From Bog-756 sp036553725 (lineage in GTDB: Bacteria > Actinomycetota > Acidimicrobiia > Acidimicrobiales > RAAP-2): DNA of 12,928 nt. Numbering within the stretch: position 1 is the stretch's first letter; each line of letters begins with the position of its first letter. Where the stretch lies: the NCBI GenBank assembly GCA_036553725.1, contig DATBOO010000050.1:1-12928 (forward strand). Direction: 5' to 3'. The notes beneath the pieces are model-generated. The model was not told the origin of the DNA. It did no database searches and worked only from the letters and a program-made list of their open reading frames with translations. Positions 6,583 through 12,819 of this stretch are shown here, in pieces. Both the position numbers and the translations under genes were made by a program.

Positions 6583-7935
6583 GTGGACGGAGAGGACCGG
6601 AGCGGGTCCGAAGGAGATCTCGGGGACGACTGGGGGGACGATGCCGACCGGGATCCGATGCGCGGGTGGATCTCGCCCGACGATCGCCTGTGGCGCCACC
6701 CTTCGGAATCCGTCACCGGTGCCACCGGGTCGCCGGCGGTCCCCACCGGCTCCGGCAGGCCGGCGGGCCGGGCCCGTTCCGGATCATGGATCGTAGGCTG
6801 TACCGCCGCCGGCCTCGTGGTGGCGCTGGTGACGGCCGGGGTGGTCATGGCCACCGCGGGCACCGGTGACCAGGACGTCTCGGGCTCGACGCCCGGCGGC
6901 CCGTTCCTGGTGGCGGCGCCCACCACCGAGCCCGGGGCCGGGGCCGGGCAGCCGATCGGGAAGGCCTCGGTCGCGTCGATGGTGTCGTCGGTCCGGCCGT
7001 CGACCGTTGTCATCAGCACCGAGCGGTCGTCCGGCACCTCGCTGACGACCGGTGTGGTGGTCCAGTCGGGCGGGATGATCGTCACGACGTCGGGGGGGGT
7101 CACCGGCGCCCGGGCCATCACCGTCATCGAGCCCGGGGGCTCCCGCCAGGCCGCCGAGCTGGTCGGCATCGACCAACCGTCAGGGATCGCCGTGCTGCGG
7201 ATCGGCGACGACCTGCCCGCCGCCACCTTCGACGGAGACGATCCCTCCACCGGTGCCGGAGCCGTCGCCATGGCACTGGAGCCCGGCCGGGGCGCCGGCG
7301 CCTTTCCGTCCCCGCTCGTCTACGCCGGCACCGTCGTCTCCGTAGGGCGGGCTCTCAATGCCGACCCGGTGACCACCACCTTCGCCGCCACGGCGGTCGA
7401 CACTCCCCTCTCCCGTGACGACCTCGGGTGCCCGCTCCTCGACCGGGCCGGCCATGTTTGGGGTCTGTTGGAGCAGACGGTGGTCGACGGCACCTCGACG
7501 CTCTCGGTCTTCCTCCCCGCCGAGCTCGTCCTCGGCGTGGCCCAACAGCTCGTCGCATCCGGAACGGTGGTCCACGGATGGCTCGGGGTCCACACCAGCG
7601 ACGCCCGCCCGACGGCCACCACCACCGCCAACACCTTGGCCGCGCCGGTCACCGCCGGAGCGGTGGCACCGTCGGTCCCCGATGCGGGTGCCCGGCTCGA
7701 CTCGATCGACACGGACAGCCCGGCCGCCTTCGGCGACTTGGCCGCGGGCGACGTCATCACCGCCATCGGCGGCAGCCGGGTCCGATCGAGCGCCGAGCTC
7801 GAGACCCGGCTGTACCCGGATCGCCCGGGCACGACACTGCAGGTGGCCTTCACCCGGGCCGGCGTCCCGATGACGACGGTCGTAGTGCTCGCCGACCCCG
7901 ACCCCGATGCACCGGGGGGCCAGCCGTCGCCGTAG
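6583..7935 (+). CDS. HtrA-like trypsin-fold/PDZ membrane protein without catalytic triad (pseudoprotease)
   Basis: The product is 450 aa from GTG 6583. An acidic cytoplasmic tail carries RGWISPDDRLWRHPSES (27-43). It is followed by one TM helix (about 69-91), a linker, a trypsin-like domain (about 128-330) and a PDZ domain (about 358-438, with GDLAAGDVITAIGGSRV). The architecture is that of membrane-anchored actinobacterial HtrA, but each catalytic position is replaced. The His motif TNSHVV reads TTSGGV (Gly171), the Asp motif NDLALV reads SGIAVL (Gly201), and the Ser motif GNSGGPL reads DDLGCPL (Leu281). An intact paralogue lies 1.7 kb downstream on the opposite strand. The frame is undamaged, so this looks like a maintained non-proteolytic protein, perhaps a sensor, decoy or scaffold outside the membrane (inference). 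The DUF2342 gene begins 9 bases after its stop, so the two are probably co-transcribed. Confidence 0.88.
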   Translation: MDGEDRSGSEGDLGDDWGDDADRDPMRGWISPDDRLWRHPSESVTGATGSPAVPTGSGRPAGRARSGSWIVGCTAAGLVVALVTAGVVMATAGTGDQDVSGSTPGGPFLVAAPTTEPGAGAGQPIGKASVASMVSSVRPSTVVISTERSSGTSLTTGVVVQSGGMIVTTSGGVTGARAITVIEPGGSRQAAELVGIDQPSGIAVLRIGDDLPAATFDGDDPSTGAGAVAMALEPGRGAGAFPSPLVYAGTVVSVGRALNADPVTTTFAATAVDTPLSRDDLGCPLLDRAGHVWGLLEQTVVDGTSTLSVFLPAELVLGVAQQLVASGTVVHGWLGVHTSDARPTATTTANTLAAPVTAGAVAPSVPDAGARLDSIDTDSPAAFGDLAAGDVITAIGGSRVRSSAELETRLYPDRPGTTLQVAFTRAGVPMTTVVVLADPDPDAPGGQPSP

Positions 7936-7938
7936 CAT
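7933..7938 (+). promoter_or_regulatory. TANNNT element before the DUF2342 start
   Basis: TAGCAT lies at -12 to -7 from ATG 7945, followed by GAGGGA. The pattern matches the mreB start (TACGAT-GAGGGC-GTG). Its first three bases are also the stop codon of the preceding gene, which weakens the case. Confidence 0.3.
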
Positions 7939-7944
7939 GAGGGA

Positions 7945-9186
7945 ATGGCACCGCCTGAGCCCGGGGACGCGGGGAACCCATTCCAGTCCCTGCTCGGCGA
8001 TCTCATGAACATGCTCGGGACGAATGCCCCGGACCAGTGGGAGATGACCAGGTCCTTCGCCCTCAATGTGGCCACCGGCGGCGAGGCTGAGCCGAACGTC
8101 GAACCCGTGCAGCGGATCCGCCTCGAGCAGTTGGCCCGGGTGGCGGAGCTCAATGTGAGCGAGGCCACCGGCCTGGCCGTGGCCCCTGACGGCCGGCGGT
8201 TGAGTTGCGTGGCGGTGGGTCGGGGGGACTGGACCGTGCGTGCCCTCGAGTCGTGGCGGGCCGTGCTGACCTCGATGGCGCCCGTTGCCGGACCGTCGCC
8301 GGCGACATCGGCCCCTGGCGATGGCCAACAGCTCGACCCCTTGTCCGGCGACGATCCGGCGGGGGGCCTCGGTGAGCTGCTCGGCCGCTGGGCCACGGCG
8401 ATCGGGCCGATGTTCTTCGGGCTGCAGGTCGGTTCCGTGGTCGGCCACCTCTCGCAGCGGGCGCTCGGTCAATACCCGCTGGCCCTCCCCTGGACGCCTT
8501 CGGACGAGCTCCTCCTGGTCACGGCCAACATCGCCTCGTTCGCCGATGACTGGAGCCTGCCCGAGGAGGAGACGCTGCTGTGGGTGTGCGCCCGCGAGCT
8601 GGCCTCCAACTCGGTGCTCACCCGACCCCATGTCCGGACCCGGATGGAGGAGTTGCTGTTCGAGTTGGCCGCGTCCGCGGCGACCGCCCAGCAGAACCTG
8701 ACCGGACGCCTGGGGGCACTGGGCGGACCGGGCGGCATCGGCGGTGAGGGCACGGACCTGGAGTCGCTGCAGGGGATGTTCAATGATCCCGAGGCCCTGC
8801 TCGGAGATCTGCTGACCCCCGAGTCGCGGCACTCGTCCGATCAGTTGACGGCGCTGGCCTTGGTCATCGACGGCTATGCCGATCATGTCGCTGACGTGGT
8901 GGGAACCAAGCTCGTCGGATCACACACCCAGCTGGCCGAGGCCTGGTACCGCCGGCGAATCGAGCGGGGTAAGGGCGAGGAGGCCGCCGGGGCGCTCTTC
9001 GGGCTCGACCTCGACCAACCGCAGGTCGATCGGGGCCGGGCCTTCATTGCCGGGGTCCTGGAGCGGGCCGGCGACGACGGTCTCTCGAAGCTGTGGTCTT
9101 CCGCCCGCAACCTTCCGACTCCATCGGAGGTCGACGCCCCCGGCCTCTGGCTCGAACGGATCGCCCTCCCCGAACTCGACCCCTGA
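7945..9186 (+). CDS. DUF2342 / Zincin_2 family protein with degenerate HExxH site
   Basis: The product is 413 aa from ATG 7945. It aligns by eye with the actinobacterial zinc-dependent metalloprotease-like family (Zincin_2; Rv3195-type, sometimes labelled F420-biosynthesis-associated). Supporting stretches are the N-terminal VEPVQRIRLEQLARVAELNV, the Gly-rich FFGLQVGSVVGHLSQRALGQY (157-177), the helix ETLLWVCARELASNSVL (209-225), and LALVIDGYADHVADVVG (304-320) with a typical C-terminal ERGKGE...LFGLDL. As I recall the family, the helix should read W-V-x-x-HExxH; here the site is R217-E218-L219-A220-S221, so both zinc-binding His are missing, and the usual Glu before GYADHV is Asp309. Catalysis is therefore doubtful. 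No signal peptide or TM segment is seen, so it is likely cytoplasmic. It follows the pseudo-HtrA gene by 9 bases. Confidence 0.83.
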   Translation: MAPPEPGDAGNPFQSLLGDLMNMLGTNAPDQWEMTRSFALNVATGGEAEPNVEPVQRIRLEQLARVAELNVSEATGLAVAPDGRRLSCVAVGRGDWTVRALESWRAVLTSMAPVAGPSPATSAPGDGQQLDPLSGDDPAGGLGELLGRWATAIGPMFFGLQVGSVVGHLSQRALGQYPLALPWTPSDELLLVTANIASFADDWSLPEEETLLWVCARELASNSVLTRPHVRTRMEELLFELAASAATAQQNLTGRLGALGGPGGIGGEGTDLESLQGMFNDPEALLGDLLTPESRHSSDQLTALALVIDGYADHVADVVGTKLVGSHTQLAEAWYRRRIERGKGEEAAGALFGLDLDQPQVDRGRAFIAGVLERAGDDGLSKLWSSARNLPTPSEVDAPGLWLERIALPELDP

Positions 9187-9217
9187 CCAACGCGGTCGGC
9201 TGCCGGCGGCCGAGGGA

Positions 9218-9577
9218 TCAGCTCCCGGCCGCGCCGGCCGTCCCCGGCTCGGAGCCAGGGACCGATCCGGTCGGGGTGGAGGCCGTCTCCTCCTCGGGAA
9301 CGCCGAGGTCCCAGTCGAGCAGGATGTTCTCCCGCTCGGCGTCGCGGACCACCCGCTCGCGGTTCCGCCGGTACTGCGGATCATGGGGTGGCAGCAGCAC
9401 CAGTCGGGCCATGGTCCGGCGGCGGAACTCCTCGATGAGGGCGGGCTCTCCGAAATCCGAGCGGACCTCCCAGTGGGGGGCGACCGGTCCCAGGTAGACG
9501 ACCCGGACATGGCCGACGGGGGGCAGCGGCTCCTCGTCCTCGCCGGGGAGCGTCTGTTCGTCGGTTTCCGGCGTCAT
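9218..9577 (-). CDS. Small hypothetical protein downstream of htrA
   Basis: The product is 119 aa from ATG 9577, preceded by a perfect AGGAGG 10 bases upstream, which supports a real gene. I do not recognise the family. Both ends look disordered (acidic N-terminus, Gly/Ser/Thr/Pro-rich C-terminus). The core is compact: HVRVVYLGPVAPHWEVRSDF (23-42), then a basic helical part with EEFRRRTMARLVLLPPHDP and YRRNRERVVRDAERENILLD. There is no signal peptide, TM segment or cysteine. It begins 36 bases after the HtrA stop on the same strand, so the two genes probably share a transcript. A function with HtrA is only suggested by position. Confidence 0.7.
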   Translation of the reverse strand: MTPETDEQTLPGEDEEPLPPVGHVRVVYLGPVAPHWEVRSDFGEPALIEEFRRRTMARLVLLPPHDPQYRRNRERVVRDAERENILLDWDLGVPEEETASTPTGSVPGSEPGTAGAAGS

Positions 9578-9587
9578 GGCAGTGGGT

Positions 9588-9593
9588 CCTCCT
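9588..9593 (-). promoter_or_regulatory. Strong Shine-Dalgarno of the 119-aa gene
   Basis: It reads AGGAGG on the minus strand, 10 bases before ATG 9577. It is the only perfect AGGAGG I noticed before a start codon in the window, and it suggests the small gene is well translated. Confidence 0.65.
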
Positions 9594-9613
9594 GGGTTCG
9601 CGGCCCCCGGATC

Positions 9614-11173
9614 CTACCCGCCACCCGGGCGGGCCCCGAGCGTGACGTCCACGTTCCGCCGGCTGCTCCCGCGGTAGATCCCGACGATGACGTGGTCGCC
9701 GGGCTTGAGCGGGTGGATGGCTGCGGTCAGATCGCCGGGGCTCTGGATCGCCTTGCCGTCGAGCGAGACGATCACATCGTCGACCTGCAGCGCCGCCTGT
9801 TGCGCCGGGCTCCCGGGTTGCACCGACAGGATCAGCGCCCCGGACGAGGGCGTGAGCTGGTCCCTGTGCTGCAGCGCCGGGGTGATCTGGCCCACCGTCA
9901 CCCCGATGTAGGCCGCGTTGGCCCCGGTACTGGGCTGCGGGGTGGTCCCGCTCGTCCCCCCGGTCCCGCCCAGTCGCAATTCGGCCAGGCGGGGCTTGAC
10001 CGAGTCGACGGTAATGGCGAACCCGATGTTCTGGGTCGGTGCGTTCCCCGTGCTGCTCGAGGCCACTGCGGTGTTCATGCCGACCACCTGGGCCTGAGCG
10101 TTGACCAGGGGCCCGCCCGAATTCCCCGGGTTGATGGCGGCGTCCGTCTGGAGCAGCCCGCTGAGGTTCTCCGTCTGCCCGCTGTCGTTCTGGGCCGAGA
10201 GCGATCGGTTCTCCGCCGAGATGATGCCTTCGGTCACCGTCGGACCGCCGGCCAACGCCAGCGCATTGCCGATGGCCAGCACCGAATCGCCCACCCGGGT
10301 CCGGCCCGAGTTGCCCAAGGTCACGGTGGGGAGGTTCGATGCCTGGTCGATCTGCACCAGGGCGAGGTCGTTGCCCGGGTCGTTGCCGACCAGGTGTGCC
10401 GGCAGCGCCCGGGTCTGGCCGAACAGCGTCACGGTGACTGATGACGCGCCGGAGACGACGTGGCTGTTGGTCAGGACCTCTCCGTCCGGGGTGAGGATCA
10501 TGCCGCTGCCGGCCGCCTGGATGATGTCGCCTCCCGCCGAGTTGCCGGTCGAACCGGACTCGCTGTCGATGGAGACGACCGCCGGCTCGACCTTGGCCAG
10601 CACCGCCTGGATGTCCTGGGGCCGGGCCAGTTCGCTCTGGTTTGGGAAGAACTTCTCGACGACCGTCTGCTGGCGTCCGGCCCCGACCAGTCCCCCGACC
10701 AGTCCGCCCACCAACGCGGCCAGCACCGCGGTGACGACCACCACCCACATCCACGTCCGCCGACGCAGCGTGTGGCGGACCACCCGGGCGGATGACAGCC
10801 CCTGATACCGGTAGGGATCCTGATACCCGTACGGGTAGGGGAGGTTGGCGGGTGCTCCGTACCCGTCGGGGTAGCCCGGATACGCCGGTCCGGGCGTGTA
10901 GGGCGGGTAGGCCCCGGGGTAGGCGGTACCCGGAGGGGCGGCGCCGGGGCCCGGGACGGGCGGCGGGGTGCCCCAGGCCGGGGGGGCCGGCGCCGGAGCA
11001 CCTGGTGCCGGGGCCCAGGCAGGGGGCAGAGGCAGCGAGGGAACGGTCCGGGGGGGTGGCGGTGGGTCCGATCCGTCCGGCAGGGGCCCGTCTGGGAGCC
11101 GGTCCGCCGCTTCTGCCTCGCCGCCTTCATAAGAAGGGCCTGGTGCACCGTAAGAAAATTGTGAGGATTCCAT
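9614..11173 (-). CDS. Membrane-anchored HtrA/DegP-type serine protease with PDZ domain
   Basis: The product is 519 aa from ATG 11173; an in-frame GTG at 11194 would add seven residues, and neither start has a convincing Shine-Dalgarno. A long cytoplasmic tail rich in Pro, Gly, Ala and Tyr (about 1-125) precedes one TM helix (about 141-164). A trypsin-like domain (about 185-400) and a PDZ domain (about 420-512) follow outside the membrane. The triad is intact: His238 in LTNSHVV, Asp269 in NDLALVQID and Ser352 in NPGNSGGPL. Members of this S1C family degrade or refold damaged envelope proteins; mycobacterial HtrA and PepD are comparable. The PDZ domain (ALILSVQPGSPAQQAALQVDDVIVSLDG) would bind C-termini. 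A 119-aa gene follows in the same direction. The upstream region is shared with a divergent WhiB gene and contains two CGACACT copies. Confidence 0.93.
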   Translation of the reverse strand: MESSQFSYGAPGPSYEGGEAEAADRLPDGPLPDGSDPPPPPRTVPSLPLPPAWAPAPGAPAPAPPAWGTPPPVPGPGAAPPGTAYPGAYPPYTPGPAYPGYPDGYGAPANLPYPYGYQDPYRYQGLSSARVVRHTLRRRTWMWVVVVTAVLAALVGGLVGGLVGAGRQQTVVEKFFPNQSELARPQDIQAVLAKVEPAVVSIDSESGSTGNSAGGDIIQAAGSGMILTPDGEVLTNSHVVSGASSVTVTLFGQTRALPAHLVGNDPGNDLALVQIDQASNLPTVTLGNSGRTRVGDSVLAIGNALALAGGPTVTEGIISAENRSLSAQNDSGQTENLSGLLQTDAAINPGNSGGPLVNAQAQVVGMNTAVASSSTGNAPTQNIGFAITVDSVKPRLAELRLGGTGGTSGTTPQPSTGANAAYIGVTVGQITPALQHRDQLTPSSGALILSVQPGSPAQQAALQVDDVIVSLDGKAIQSPGDLTAAIHPLKPGDHVIVGIYRGSSRRNVDVTLGARPGGG

Positions 11174-11198
11174 CAATAGTGGCTCATTTCCCACCGCC

Positions 11199-11220
11199 CG
11201 ACACTTCAGAATGCGACACT
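11199..11220. promoter_or_regulatory. Paired CGACACT direct repeat in the htrA/WhiB divergent region
   Basis: Identical 7-mers lie at 11199-11205 and 11214-11220, 15 bases apart on the same strand, in the 133-bp gap between divergent starts. The core GACAC is the reported binding motif of the sporulation and division regulator WhiA in Streptomyces, whose regulon overlaps that of WhiB. A WhiA site is an inference; short motifs recur by chance. Confidence 0.35.
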
Positions 11221-11297
11221 AGTTGGGCAACGGATGGCGGCGGCACCAGGGTTCGCCCATTCAGTCTCGAACCCTGCGCAGCCTCCTCGAAATCGAT

Positions 11298-11303
11298 GGA
11301 GGG
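11298..11303 (+). promoter_or_regulatory. Shine-Dalgarno of the short WhiB gene
   Basis: GGAGGG ends 3 bases before ATG 11307. It supports this start over the open-frame extension upstream and over the later ATG at 11322. Confidence 0.55.
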
Positions 11304-11306
11304 ACA

Positions 11307-11549
11307 ATGGGTACGGAATGGATGAGCGTGGGGAAGTGCAAGGACCTCTCTCCCACCATCTTCTTCCCGAGCGACGGTGTCGGCGTGCAGAAGGCCCAGC
11401 GCATCTGCGCTGACTGCCCGGTGGTGGAGGACTGCCTCCAGTACGCACTGGACGAGCGCGTCGACCACGGAGTGTGGGGCGGCAAGTCCGAGCGTGAGCG
11501 CCGGCGGATCCTGCGCAGGCGCCGGGTCGGACGCCCGGTTTCCGTATAG
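11307..11549 (+). CDS. WhiB-family Fe-S transcriptional regulator (short, 80 aa)
   Basis: The product is 80 aa from ATG 11307. The WhiB signature is complete: four cysteines C11, C34, C37 and C43 (pattern C-x22-C-x2-C-x5-C), which hold a 4Fe-4S cluster. These are followed by the turn GVWGG (56-60) and a basic tail KSERERRRILRRRRVGR that contacts DNA. WhiB proteins sense redox or NO and usually bind the primary sigma factor. The subfamily is not one I can name; it differs from the second WhiB protein in this window in lacking the STREAK and LEYAL...FGIWGG features. It is divergent from htrA and is followed by a formiminotransferase gene across a 20-bp tandem repeat. Confidence 0.92.
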   Translation: MGTEWMSVGKCKDLSPTIFFPSDGVGVQKAQRICADCPVVEDCLQYALDERVDHGVWGGKSERERRRILRRRRVGRPVSV

Positions 11550-11587
11550 AGCTGATATCCGGCAACGAGAGCTGACATCCGGCGACT
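11548..11587. repeat. Two tandem 20-bp repeats between the WhiB and formiminotransferase genes
   Basis: AGAGCTGATATCCGGCAACG (11548-11567) is followed directly by AGAGCTGACATCCGGCGACT (11568-11587), matching at 17 of 20 bases. The first copy overlaps the last two bases of the WhiB stop codon, so nearly all of it is non-coding. A period of about two helix turns would place two bound proteins on one DNA face, so an operator is possible. A chance duplication is the alternative. Confidence 0.6.
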
Positions 11588-11608
11588 GGCGTGCCCGACC
11601 CACGGGCA

Positions 11609-12469
11609 ATGGCCGAGTGCGTCATCAACGTCAGCGAGGGCCGAGACCGGTCGGTCGTCGAAGCCATCCGTGATGCCGCGCCGGGGGCGGTCATCGACGT
11701 GCACTCCGACCGGGAGCACAACCGGTCGGTACTGACCCTCGGCGGAGCGTTGGACCTCGTCGAGGACGCCACCCGCCGGCTGGTCGCCGTGGCGGTGGCC
11801 CGCATCGACCTGCGCGCCCACACCGGCATCCACCCGAGGCTCGGTGCCGCCGATGTGGTGCCGTTCGTCCCCCTCTCGGACGACAGGGCGACCGGGAAGT
11901 ACTGGGACCAGGTCGTCGGGGCGAGAGACCGCTTTGCCCGATGGGCCGGCGAGGAGCTCGGGCTCCCGTGCTTCCTCTACGGCCCGGAACGCTCGCTTCC
12001 CGAGGTCCGGCGGTCGGCCTTCCGCTCGCTGGCGCCGGACACCGGGCCCCCGGTTCCCCACCCCACTGCAGGCGCATCGGCGGTCGGGGCGAGGCCGTTG
12101 ATGGTCGCCTACAACGTGTGGATCACCGGCGTCCCCGACGTCGAGCGGGTGGACGGGCTGCCTTCGGTGCTGTCGGTCGCCCGTTCCCTGGCCGCCCGGC
12201 TGCGGACCCCGACGGTCCGTAGCCTCGGCCTGGCGGTGGAGGCGGGAGCGCAGGTGAGCCTCAACCTCATCGACCCGGCGGGAACCTCCGTGGCCGACGT
12301 CTATGACACGGTGGCCGCGGGGGCGGAGGCGAACGGGTGTTCGGTGCTACGCGCCGAGCTGGTCGGCCTGATCCCCGCCGCCGTCCTGGCGTCGACTCCC
12401 CGCCCTCGCTGGGAGGAACTGGATCTCAGCGAGGACCGGACCATCGAAGCCCGCTTGGCCGCCAGATGA
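11609..12469 (+). CDS. Glutamate formiminotransferase-domain protein (FtcD N-terminal type)
   Basis: The product is 286 aa from ATG 11609, chosen because family members begin with a short lead into E/P-C-V-x-N-x-SEGRD (here MAECVINVSEGRDRSVV). A GTG at 11591 would add six residues; neither has a Shine-Dalgarno. Both formiminotransferase subdomains are present: the N-terminal one with HTGIHPRLGAADVVPFVPL (71-89) and the C-terminal one with ARPLMVAYNVWI (161-172), VEAGAQVSLNLID (210-222) and LRAELVGLIPAAVL (247-260). The conserved His of the H-x-G-x-HPRxGAxD motif corresponds to the catalytic region of mammalian FTCD. The cyclodeaminase domain is absent, as in many bacteria. The reaction would move a formimino group between formiminoglutamate and tetrahydrofolate (histidine breakdown, one-carbon supply). 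No other hut or folate gene is nearby, so the true substrate is uncertain. Confidence 0.88.
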   Translation: MAECVINVSEGRDRSVVEAIRDAAPGAVIDVHSDREHNRSVLTLGGALDLVEDATRRLVAVAVARIDLRAHTGIHPRLGAADVVPFVPLSDDRATGKYWDQVVGARDRFARWAGEELGLPCFLYGPERSLPEVRRSAFRSLAPDTGPPVPHPTAGASAVGARPLMVAYNVWITGVPDVERVDGLPSVLSVARSLAARLRTPTVRSLGLAVEAGAQVSLNLIDPAGTSVADVYDTVAAGAEANGCSVLRAELVGLIPAAVLASTPRPRWEELDLSEDRTIEARLAAR

Positions 12470-12512
12470 CCGGGACGGGGCCGGCGGGTGAGGGGCTCCC
12501 GGGTGAGGCGGG

Positions 12513-12791
12513 TCAGGCGCTTACGTTGGCCCGCCGCTGCATGGCCCGTTGACGGCGCAGGCGGCGACGCTCGCGTTCGGAGAGCCCGCCCCAGATCCCG
12601 AACTTCTCGCCGTTGGCCAAGGCGTACTCGAGGCAGTCGTCCCGGACGATGCACCCCCGGCACACCTCCTTCGCCTCGCGGGTCGATGCACCCCGCTCGG
12701 GAAAGAAGAGATCGGGGTCGACCCCCATGCAGTTCGCCTTGGTCTGCCAGCTGCGCTCTTGGGGTTCATACATCAATGACGCCATGTCCAT
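12513..12791 (-). CDS. whiB: WhiB/WhiB2-type Fe-S septation regulator
   Basis: The product is 92 aa from ATG 12791, chosen over a GTG 27 bases upstream because GGAGGGAG lies 8 bases before it. The segment from Trp15 reads WQTKANCMGVDPDLFFPE, then STREAKEVCRGC, CLEYALANGEKFGIWGG and LSERERRRLRRQR. The cysteines form the C-x22-C-x2-C-x5-C pattern for a 4Fe-4S cluster. The combination of FFPE-x-G-x-STREAK, LEYAL and FGIWGGLSERERRRL is what I recall for Streptomyces WhiB and mycobacterial WhiB2/WhmD, needed for septation. It converges on the formiminotransferase gene with a 43-bp gap. Upstream DNA to the window end is AT-rich and likely holds its promoter. Confidence 0.93.
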   Translation of the reverse strand: MDMASLMYEPQERSWQTKANCMGVDPDLFFPERGASTREAKEVCRGCIVRDDCLEYALANGEKFGIWGGLSERERRRLRRQRAMQRRANVSA

Positions 12792-12799
12792 TGACGGGT

Positions 12800-12807
12800 C
12801 TCCCTCC
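12800..12807 (-). promoter_or_regulatory. Shine-Dalgarno deciding the WhiB2-type start
   Basis: On the minus strand GGAGGGAG lies 8 bases before ATG 12791. This spacing favours the ATG over the upstream GTG at 12818, which would place the purine run inside the gene. Confidence 0.6.
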
Positions 12808-12819
12808 CACTCATCCACG

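Noticed and set aside
9196..9213. Hairpin TCGGC-8-GCCGA between the convergent DUF2342 and 119-aa genes as a terminator.
   Set aside because: The stem is only 5 bp with an 8-base loop and no T-run, and such pairings are common in GC-rich DNA.
7180..10441. Long open frames antisense to pseudo-HtrA, DUF2342 and HtrA (568 and 521 codons).
   Set aside because: The opposite strand carries recognised domain order and active-site motifs; these frames show no family signature and cross gene boundaries.
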